A stretch of 64,000 bases of DNA, taken from Amylostereum areolatum. Lineage: Eukaryota; Basidiomycota; Agaricomycetes; Russulales; Stereaceae. Under the pieces are notes generated by a model that did no database searches, had not been told where the DNA came from, and saw only the letters and a program-made list of their open reading frames with translations. The stretch is from positions 992,001 through 1,056,000 of the forward strand of contig SAXG01000007.1 in assembly GCA_012932865.1 (NCBI GenBank), written 5' to 3'. Made by a program: the position numbers and the translations under genes. Of this stretch, positions 57,701 to 64,000 are shown in pieces; position 1 is the stretch's first letter, and each line of letters opens with the position of its first letter.

Positions 57701-58570
57701 CTAGAACAATATATTCGGGCGTTCTGCAATGGCGACCAAACGAATTGGGCAAAACTTTTACCAAAAGCAGAATTCGCACACAATATACGACAACATTCTG
57801 CCACGAAAACATCCCCATTCGAACTCCTACACGGATATCAACCGGTATTTAACCCAACAATACCAACCGACCCGCGAATACCGACAGCCGAAGAAAGAAT
57901 AAAGAACTTCAAGAACGCATGGGACAACGCAGAAGCAAGCCTAGAAATAGCGGCTAAACTGATGAAGATGCAGCGTGACCAAAACTTCACGCTAAGAGAT
58001 CAACTCAAACAGGGTGACCAAGTATGGTTAGACGGGAAAAATCTTAACACGGTATACCCGAAAACCAAGCTAGCACCGAAACGATTCGGCCCGTTCAAAA
58101 TTGAAAAGGTTGTAGGACCGGTAACCTATCGCCTGGAACTACCGACGAAGTGGAAAATACACCCAGTATTCCACGCAGCACTATTGATTCCGTTCAAAGA
58201 GACAGAACAATATGGCGAAGCTTACCAAAAACCGCCTCCGGAACTAGTAAACGATGAAGAACTCTATGAACTAGAAACGATAATAGCCTCAAAATTAGAC
58301 AAACGGTATTCCGAACCGTTACATTACTTCGTAAAATGGAAAGGATACCCAGACTCCGGTAACACATGGGAACCAGCATCTAATCTCGAAGGATCAAAAG
58401 CTGCGATCGCAGAGTTCCATCGGAATAACCCCAAGGCACCGAAGTTGCCACCACAGCCAATCAGAGATACCAACACAGAAACCACTGATCGCGACGAAAC
58501 CGACGCAACACAGCAAGAACAAAGACCAATGAGACGAAAGAAACGCAAGACGAAAGTAAGACACCGGTGA
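54680..58570 (+). CDS. Pol polyprotein with chromodomain
   Basis: An uninterrupted frame of 1,296 codons, reached by -1 frameshift; its first ATG (about 54,722) is 14 codons in. Order with rough residue positions: aspartic protease, LLDSGASS near 70; reverse transcriptase, PVQDYRYLN near 370 and YMDDILIF near 466; RNase H, ESDASDFTYG near 614 and IWTDHKNLEYF near 682; integrase zinc finger HH...CPVCQ at 835-875; integrase core with SDFITDLP near 904, SDRGPQFAS near 965 and YHPQTDGETERVNQ near 990; chromodomain YFVKWKGYPDSGNTWEP near 1,215. Protease, RT, RNase H and integrase signature residues are all intact, so the protein may be functional. Confidence 0.96.
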   Translation: MNCPSITAVERTQTMNFSNQSPVQETGDDVNRTVYIRSYQDGATHAPSIHIPVIFHGKFRKAAAKALLDSGASSTLIHPDFVRKHKMNLIQLKKPIPIYNVDGSRNTLGEIKQKVYLPMTMEGINGEIHRESLGLFVTALGGDEVILGTPWLKKHNPSINWRKRQITLQTCPGTCSTTSKTMTVQGKDEPFLPSFEEQKTNHHTMIEEQEDSEIDSDLIEIKTIRTFYGKTNIEAIPVAEETNETSTWITARATKAQELAERAAMGEKKKTLDEMIPPSYKQYQKVFEKKASERFPISRPWDHAIDLTEGWKPRNCKLYPMTVPERKELDTFVDEHLRKGYIRESKSEISSPFFFIKKKDGSLRPVQDYRYLNSITVKNEYPIPLISDLIDKLKDAKIFSKLDLRWGYNNVRIKEGDQWKAAFKTNRGLFEPMVMFFGLTNSPATFQAMMNALFKGLIDTGKVVVYMDDILIFTETLDEHRRLMREALQILERNDLFLKPEKCFFEQSSIEYLGVIITHNKVQMDPIKVQGLSEWPTPRKVKEVQSFLGFGNFYRRFIKDYSKIARPLFQLMKKDHDWNWTTECENTFNRLKHEFTSSPVLIMPDENKPFRIESDASDFTYGAILSQPDETKRWHPVAYLSKSLSPVEQNYEIYDKELLGVVKALEHWRHYLEGANYKIEIWTDHKNLEYFTTAQKLNRRQARWSLYLSRFDYTLVHKPGSTNKADGLSRRSDHKEDIPDNDERILLHPSIFKARATGRGAVEAIGDKELLRELRNFSHLDDEVWTALDTIKRSGLRTLAKGIEDWNFENDMIIRKGKIYVPQNLELRRMILKSHHDLQTIGHPGEMKTLELVQRNFWWPKMISFVKSYVQGCPVCQSTNNVTHPAKHPLQPTEIPERPWETITSDFITDLPISNGFDSINVVVDRFTKTAVFTPCLKTINAEETADLLIDNVYRRFGLWKRMISDRGPQFASKVFQSICESLGVISSLSTAYHPQTDGETERVNQELEQYIRAFCNGDQTNWAKLLPKAEFAHNIRQHSATKTSPFELLHGYQPVFNPTIPTDPRIPTAEERIKNFKNAWDNAEASLEIAAKLMKMQRDQNFTLRDQLKQGDQVWLDGKNLNTVYPKTKLAPKRFGPFKIEKVVGPVTYRLELPTKWKIHPVFHAALLIPFKETEQYGEAYQKPPPELVNDEELYELETIIASKLDKRYSEPLHYFVKWKGYPDSGNTWEPASNLEGSKAAIAEFHRNNPKAPKLPPQPIRDTNTETTDRDETDATQQEQRPMRRKKRKTKVRHR

Positions 58571-58649
58571 GACTCAACACCATTCAGGCGAATGCACTGC
58601 CAACAAGGGGGGGATAAAAACCCTACGGGTTCAACAAGACAGATCACCA

Positions 58650-60616
58650 ATGTCCACCACCCCAAACGCAGCCAACACTTCCTCTACCAATCCAATCGTC
58701 TCACCCAGCAATGTCGACCGCCTCCGTCTCATCTGCAACAAAGTACACCACACTCAACAGGAACGCGCCCTCTGCGGAGACTGCTTCATCGCCCGATCGG
58801 CAGCAATCCTCGCAATTAAGTCAGTACCTCCTCCGTCTAGGTCAGGACCAGACGGAAGAACAGGGGGTAAGCCGATTAGAAGCACACAAAGGAACCCAAA
58901 CTAAAGCACCGGAATTCCTCACAGGTGCTAATGCAATCCCCGTGGCCTGGAGCGACGGAAGCCCAAACACCCGATTCCCCGATACTAGAAAGCCAGATAG
59001 CCCGCATGATAGCCGGAGTAGCGATCGAACAGGCCAGAGAGCGGATCGACGACCTCAAGAGGGAGTCAGCCGACGTCCAGAACATCTTACAAGATCACAT
59101 CAAGATGCTCAACGGAGAGCTCCTCCAATTAGACTCGAGGTACCTAACGCTCTCAACCGAGATGGAAGAACGGGAAGTCAAACTACTTCGACGATTCCGG
59201 AAGCTAGCGCAGCGGCTGTACTCAACGTCGCAGAGCTCCGAAGATTTCTCACCGAAGTCGGACACAGAGTCAACTGGCTCAATTGGGAAAGACACACCTT
59301 CCGTGCCGCCTACGAAGGAGAAATCCTCCGAAGGCGAATGGAAACTACCGGAGTTCCCCATATGTCGCCACGCGACGGCCCCGACATCGACCTCATCTTC
59401 CATGGATATCACATCTCCCCGGGCTATACTGTTCGACCCGATCCCATCACGACCACCCTCACCAGACCCCCGTTCCTTCCTAACGCCCCTCCGCGACCCG
59501 TCACCGCTCCTACACCGCCGGGATCCCTACCCATCCCTGGAATCACCCAGATTAACCCCGTCCAGCCTCCCGTTGCTAGAAATGACATATCCGGAGAGTA
59601 CACCGGACAGCCCCTGGTTTCCCCAAAGCCCGGACAACCAACCGGAAGATCCACAGCGGAAAGTCCGCGACCAGTACCTCGGACATCTCCTTCATTGCCA
59701 ACGATGCCTAGACCGCCAACTCCGTTCCCAGCTTCTGCTGACGACACTCCCATGCCGTGGCGCGGAGGTCCCCCTGCTTATCCCTCATTCCTACGCTCGT
59801 ACTCCGACCACGCTAGAGATCCCATCGCCCAAGATCCCCGAATCACCCCACAGCGACGTCAACATGATTCTGTCGACCCCGACGGAAGACCACTCAAGCG
59901 AATCCGAAACGTCGGACTCCCCGATAAGTCGAGCAATGAGGAACTGCGACAAGATCCAGGAGATAATCGAGGAAATGAGGGAAACCTGCGCTCGCTGGAA
60001 ACGAGACCGCGATTCAACGGACAAATTGGACAGCTCGGCGGACGAACCGGACAGTCCGAAGGACGAGAAGACGAAGGAAGTAGCCGAGAATCCCTCGGAC
60101 CCATGGAGCGACGAGCCGACCATGTGGACGCAAGAGAAGTGGGACGCGATTCCCGTGAAGCCGCGGAGACGCTGCTGGAAATGCGGCGAGCGAGGCCATC
60201 TCCGCCGAGATTGCCCCCGTCGCAAGAACGCTCCCCCTCACTTCCCCCAATCACGGTCTTGCTATCCCCTCCGACCACAGACTCCTCTTCCTCACCCTCG
60301 CCTGAACCGTCCGGATATCGGCTACGGTCCAGGAACACTGATGTCCGACCCCCACCTCCGACGTACCGACGCTACCGCCCGCGCTCACAGGCAACTTCTG
60401 GGATTCCTCACGCAACGTGAGAGCCTGACGCACGAAGCCGCCCAACGCGCCACTGAACAGTGGTTGTACTGGGAGGACGCCATGCTCCGCACTCAGCGAG
60501 AACCCCCTTCGCGCTTCAACCACTCCTGGCGCGTCGACGATCTCTTCTGGAAGGAAGAAGATTGGGACTTGCAGGAAGCAGAGGAGTCGAAGGATCACTG
60601 GCCAGAGCCTTGGTAA
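58650..60616 (+). CDS. Accessory ORF-X: second CCHC zinc-knuckle protein after pol
   Basis: The main frame is open from 58,925 (first ATG 58,931) to the TAA at 60,614. Its N-terminal part is a good coiled coil (residues about 20-95, with ARERIDDLKRES and EEREVKLLRRF). The middle is disordered and rich in serine and proline, with a CQRC pair. The C-terminal third has a CCHC knuckle, CWKCGERGHLRRDC, and a tryptophan-rich end. A short upstream exon (58,650-58,823, with LCGDCF) can be joined in phase across a GT-AG intron of 101 bp, which would imply a spliced RNA. It resembles a second Gag-like protein, but no capsid block is visible. It is not part of the usual gag-pol layout. Confidence 0.7.
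58711..60420 (+). other. Long overlapping frame within ORF-X (569 codons)
   Basis: A second frame on the same strand stays open for 569 codons and overlaps ORF-X for nearly 1.5 kb. Part of it looks protein-like (NVAELRRFLTEVGHRVNWLN, YEGEILRRRMETTG, IFHGYHISPGYTVRPDP) exactly where ORF-X is low-complexity; the rest is arginine and proline-rich, as expected of a shadow frame. It may be dual coding or a relic of ancient frameshifts. Confidence 0.35.
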
Positions 60617-61012
60617 GCACACAGACGAACTTTTACCCATCATACGCACTCGCTCTTTCCCTTTTCCCTCATCATCATCATCATCACGCTTTGCGTTCAT
60701 CGCTACGATACCTCTCGGACTAATCACGAACTGCGCCCTCATTCGTACGCATATTTTCCTCGGACTTCTCTACTGTATAGGTTCCTGTTGCTATGAGGAA
60801 GGCGAAGTGTTTGGTATTCTCCCTGCGACGCGCTGGACGCGTCGCTTACTTACGACTAGTGTCTGATTATGTACGAATTCCCGCTTACGATTTACGGCAA
60901 TGATTACATCATTGCCTCTCTACATCGTAAGAATAAAAGGAGAAGCCAGAGAGACGATGACACCCTCAGACATCGTCTAACAAACCCACTCGCACCACCC
61001 GAACCAATCAAA

Positions 61013-61396
61013 ATGTCTTCTACTCTCGCCTCCTCCTCGCGTAACCTCTCCACCGTCGACTCCACTCCTCCTACCACCCCTCCTCCCTCGCCCGTCCTCT
61101 CGCACACTCCCACGCCCGACCCACGCGACGAAGAACTCCTTCGTCATCTCAAGAGAGTCACGGAACTCCTAAACCGTCCGGACGTCGCTCGCGCCATGAA
61201 GAGGCCGAGAAGCCTCGACGAAGAAGCCATGCGTGAGTCGAAGGGAAGATGCGGTATCAAAGGGCTCTTCAAGAAACATGGGCCCCGATTCAGAAGCCCG
61301 GACCACGCGACGACGGCCAGGATAGGGCATCGGTTAGGGTCTCCCACGATGGACGGAGAGGACGTCAAAGTAGTGGAGGTGTTGCGGAAGCGTTAG
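61013..61396 (+). CDS. Accessory ORF-Y, small basic protein, copy 2
   Basis: 127 residues starting MSSTLASSS and ending at TAG 61,394-61,396. It aligns over its full length with 1603-1986, with mostly silent or conservative differences. It is Ser/Thr/Pro-rich at the N-terminus and charged after that, with a lysine- and arginine-rich middle (ARAMKRPRS, KGLFKKHGPRF). No known family is recognised. Confidence 0.72.
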   Translation: MSSTLASSSRNLSTVDSTPPTTPPPSPVLSHTPTPDPRDEELLRHLKRVTELLNRPDVARAMKRPRSLDEEAMRESKGRCGIKGLFKKHGPRFRSPDHATTARIGHRLGSPTMDGEDVKVVEVLRKR

Positions 61397-61470
61397 AATA
61401 GAATTCTATCGCTTGATTCCGGATAAGGATAAAAGGAGTGAACATCAAAAAATGAGGACTCAGAAGCGTG

Positions 61471-61803
61471 ATGCAGCCCACTCAGTCGCCCGATCTCACG
61501 ATGTTCACTGCGACCACTCCACATTCACTCGTCATCGTCATAAGTGTGATCGTAACACTTACCGTCCTTACCACCCTCACATCAATAATCTTCATCCAAC
61601 GATGGTGTCAACCGAACGAACGTGTTCAAGAACTTCCCATGGAACCTATCCGATTCGCGAATCTACGAGACGTCGATTCTAGAGAGGGGGATAGTGTTAC
61701 AACTCCGATAAGGTATCTCCTTTGTCCTTACCTTATTCGGAAGGACGTCGCTAAACGACAGATTACGACTGTGCCCCAGTTCGTAACCGTCTCGACGACG
61801 TGA
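61471..61803 (+). CDS. Accessory ORF-Z, single-pass membrane protein, copy 2
   Basis: Starts MQPTQSPDLTMF. A hydrophobic helix (SLVIVISVIVTLTVLTTLTS and onward) is followed by a polar tail ending NLRDVDSREGDSVTT, which is shared with the other copies. The frame crosses the polypurine tract and continues about 110 bp into the LTR, further than in copy 1. Compared with copy 1 the helix residues have changed but stay hydrophobic, while the first nine residues and the RDVDS region are kept, as expected of a selected membrane anchor. Confidence 0.68.
   Translation: MQPTQSPDLTMFTATTPHSLVIVISVIVTLTVLTTLTSIIFIQRWCQPNERVQELPMEPIRFANLRDVDSREGDSVTTPIRYLLCPYLIRKDVAKRQITTVPQFVTVSTT
61681..61694 (+). other. 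Polypurine tract
   Basis: AGAGAGGGGGATAG directly before the 3' LTR, the expected primer site for plus-strand DNA synthesis. The same tract precedes the LTRs at 2290 and (inverted) 63,859. Confidence 0.85.
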
Positions 61804-62243
61804 CCACGACGGTGCCACAGATTGTCACCGTCTCAACGGCATAGCCACGACGGTGCCGCAGATCGTCACCGTCTCAACGGCATAGCCGCGACGGTGCCAC
61901 AGTCTCGTTCCCGTAGATACTTGATACAACCGTCGCTCAATGTACATATGTTTACTCGACCTCCTTTCTTATAAAAGGAGGCTCAACGAATGAGCTATTC
62001 CCCAGCTCGTTCTCTTTGTAAATACAGGACTGTTCTAGATAGAACCTCCTCTTAAAGCTATTAAAGAGAACTCAAAGTAACTAAGTCAAAAGCTCGCCTA
62101 AGTCTTCCGTGAAGACTTACTGCTTCGCTTATCGACCTCAACCTTTGTATAACCGAGACGTCTGGATCACCTGATCCCACTTCTCATACATACGAGTACT
62201 GTAGCCTGAGCCGCTTGTCACGTGATAAGGACCATCCTTAACA
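61695..62243 (+). repeat. 3' LTR of the chimeric element
   Basis: 549 bp, TGTTACAACTCC...CTTAACA, followed by GGGTA. Its first 40 bp (CTCCGATAAGGTATCTCCTTTG) differ strongly from all other LTRs in the window, so it belongs to a different element from the LTR at 51,518. Confidence 0.92.
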
Positions 62244-62409
62244 GGGTAGCTGAGTTCTCGTGGAGAAAGGAATGATGGTGTGATTCGTAGGCATTCTGGG
62301 TATTAGTTAGAGAGCGGGGCAGATTCGAGGGGTTTCATAAACAGAATAGTAGAAAAGATGAACGCAGGGGAGAAACGAAAAGGAAGAAACCCGGTCAAAG
62401 TACCTACAT

Positions 62410-63345
62410 CTATTCGCTGCTGGGATCATGGGCAAAGAATGTCTCGTCTCGCGCACTGTGTCCGCGGACTGTAGGAATCGCTTTCGGCTTGTCATCTACA
62501 ATGAATGCGCGAGCCTTCCGTACGAGCTCCACATAGCGATCTGGCTTGTCGACGCAAATACGGCTGATTGGCCCGACACGATATTGCTCGGTCATGCGTT
62601 GGCAAGTATCTGTGGTCCAGTCGGGCTCCGCATAGGTGCCCATCTCCCAAGCTTCAAGTGTCTTCCGCACCTGACATAACCTGTGAATGAGCAAGGAGAG
62701 CGTCGCATTTATGGCATAACAAAACGTACCGCTGTGACCGACAAACCCAGGGCACTTGATGAAGGCCCGAAATCGAACAACGAGGTCTCGGTGCGTTGAA
62801 GAAATGTGGCAAAGACTTTGAGTATAAAATGAGAGCACAATGCTCCCGTGAATTTCTGGAATTGACTATGAGTAGCTTGAAACGGAAAAGGAAAAGCAAC
62901 GCACCCCAGATTCATCCATGCTTTCCCAGATCCAGCTGCCGGTTTCAAGAAGCTCGTGGATGTATTCCGCGATATCCTCAGACAGGTCCTTGAGGATATC
63001 GTTGATCTTTCTATCATCTTCCTCGTCGTTGAGGATGGTGTCAATATGAAACTCATCCTTGAGGTCCTCTAGGACCACGTCGGCCGCGGTCTTGATGATC
63101 TTACGACGCCAATCATAGATACATTGTTTTGACTGGATATGCAAGATGAGATCGTAACACTCGTACAAAAGACAGGCGTGTACGAACCCTTCGGTAGATG
63201 ACACTTTGTTTGGTAACCGTCTCGCGCGGCAAGCCATGCTCATCACAGATCATGTCGACTGTTTCTTGGATGACTTGGTCATAAGAGTGCACATCGGATG
63301 TTGGATCGTGGTCAAGTTGCCACGCAGAAGGCAGGTTCGAACCTG
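62410..63345 (-). pseudogene. Host gene, 3' half (DUF6532-like), inverted
   Basis: Four exons on the minus strand: 63,345-63,188, 63,132-62,905, 62,855-62,730 and 62,670-62,410, all with GT-AG introns and matching phases, ending at TAG 62,410. The first residues, AGSNLPSAWQLDHDPTSD, continue the codon interrupted at 51,517. Later blocks are IYDWRRKIIKTAADVVLEDL, GKFTGALCSHFILKVFATFL and VRKTLEAWEMGTY, in the order I know from agaricomycete DUF6532 proteins. No stop or frameshift is present, so the gene was intact until the insertion. This half now lacks a start and promoter. Confidence 0.82.
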
Positions 63346-63350
63346 CCCAG

Positions 63351-63859
63351 TGTTAAGGACGGTCCTTATCACGTGACAAGTGGCTCAGGCTACAGTACTC
63401 TTACGCGTGAGAGGTGGGATCAGGTGATCCAGACGTCTCGGTTATACAAAGGTGAGGGTCAATAAGCGAAGCAGTAAGTCTTCACGGAAGACTCAGGCGA
63501 GCTTATCAACTTAGTTGGCTTAGGATTCTCTTTAGCGTTAGAAGAGGAGGTTCTTATTAGAACAGTCCTGTATTTACAAAGAGAACGAGCTGAGGAATGG
63601 CTCGTTCGATGAGCCTCCTTTTATAAGAAAGGAGGTCGAGTAAATATATGTACATTGAGCGACGGTCGCATCAAGTATCTACGGGGATGAGACTGTGGCA
63701 CCGTCGCGGCTGTGCCGTTGAGACGGTGACGATCTGTGGCACTGTCGTCGTCGCGTCGTTGAGACGGTTACGAACTGGGGCACAGTCGTAATCCGTCGTT
63801 TAGCGACGTCCTTCCTAATAAGGCAATGGAAAATGAAGTACCTTGGACAAGTTGTAACA
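63351..63859 (-). repeat. Inverted LTR, partner of the LTR at 51,518
   Basis: 509 bp reading TGTTACAACTTG...CTTAACA on the minus strand, followed on that strand by CTGGG, the same 5 bp that precede the LTR at 51,518. It shares that LTR's private variants and lacks one 41-bp repeat unit. On the plus strand its internal element continues to the right edge of the window. Confidence 0.93.
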
Positions 63860-64000
63860 CTATCCCCCTCTCTAGAGTCTACGTCTCGTAGATTCCTGAA
63901 TCGAAGCGGTTCTAGAGGGATCTCTTGAACATGCTGTCGATCGCTCGCTCTTCGCCATTGGAGGAGGAATATTGCTGATGCGAGGAAGGTGAGGATCGTA
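63860..64000 (-). CDS. ORF-Z C-terminal part of the right-edge retroelement
   Basis: The minus strand reads through a hydrophobic segment (LTFLASAIFLLQW) and the tail RDVDSREGDS into the LTR at 63,859. It is closer to copy 1 (2060-2353) than to copy 2. The rest of the element lies beyond the window. Confidence 0.75.

Larger units (their letters stand above)
51518..62243 (+). mobile_element. Complete-looking Ty3/Gypsy chromovirus with accessory ORFs (chimeric)
   Basis: LTR, gag (interrupted by a solo LTR), pol with chromodomain, three further ORFs, polypurine tract and LTR. The flanks do not match as one target duplication (CTGGG on the left, GGGTA on the right), and the two LTRs differ in their first 40 bp and elsewhere. 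The left LTR instead pairs with the inverted LTR at 63,351-63,859. The unit is therefore best read as a chimera of two elements joined by inversion. Internal length without the solo LTR is about 9.1 kb, long for a fungal chromovirus because of roughly 3 kb after pol. Confidence 0.9.

Noticed and set aside
51513..62248. Reading 51,518-62,243 as one element with a single target duplication
   Set aside because: Flanks CTGGG and GGGTA share only GGG by position, and the LTRs are not each other's closest match in the window.
63330..63345. GGTTCGAACC as a tRNA T-loop
   Set aside because: It reads like a T-arm but lies inside the continuing exon of the broken host gene, and no other tRNA parts are present around it.

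Overview
The window is nuclear DNA of a basidiomycete fungus, most likely an agaricomycete. The evidence is short GT-AG introns of about 50-70 bp, a Plavaka-type transposase, a Helitron, chromodomain Ty3/Gypsy elements, and host genes of families I know from mushroom genomes. No RNA gene was seen. Exon models come from reading frame, splice consensus and family knowledge, without database support.

Layout. 1-2827: the 3' part of an LTR retroelement cut by the window edge. 2828-6645: no convincing gene, but a foldback MITE with CACTG ends. 6646-13050: two paralogous aldehyde dehydrogenase genes in tail-to-tail orientation, with identical exon sizes apart from one codon, enclosing a small dimeric-barrel gene. 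14033-17509: a cytochrome P450 on the minus strand. 20096-21566: a medium-chain reductase. 21609 to about 28.9 kb: a Helitron on the minus strand that ends 42 bp after the reductase stop codon and carries an OB-fold-like accessory gene besides Rep/helicase. 29.8-38.9 kb: host genes (two related membrane proteins, a second P450, a seven-helix membrane protein).

39.6-48.9 kb: a Plavaka transposase gene split by a Ty3/Gypsy chromovirus that has lost its 5' LTR. 50.4-63.9 kb: the most interesting part. A host gene, tentatively DUF6532-like, is broken. Its 5' half lies on the plus strand up to 51517. Its 3' half lies on the minus strand at 63345-62410. Between them is a complete-looking retroelement with LTRs at 51518-52067 and 61695-62243. 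The flanks, the duplicated CTGGG target site, the reading frame and LTR similarity indicate insertion of one retroelement into the gene, a second inverted copy downstream, and an inversion by recombination between them. A solo LTR with a GCCAG duplication sits inside gag.

This retroelement family is notable in itself. It has a 10-nt primer-binding sequence complementary to the predicted 5' end of its own RNA (as in Tf1 self-priming), a textbook -1 frameshift site between gag and pol (slippery heptamer, 5-nt spacer, stem-loop), and about 3 kb of extra coding sequence after pol: a second zinc-knuckle protein, a small basic protein and a single-pass membrane protein that runs into the 3' LTR. 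All or part of this module is present in three copies in the window.
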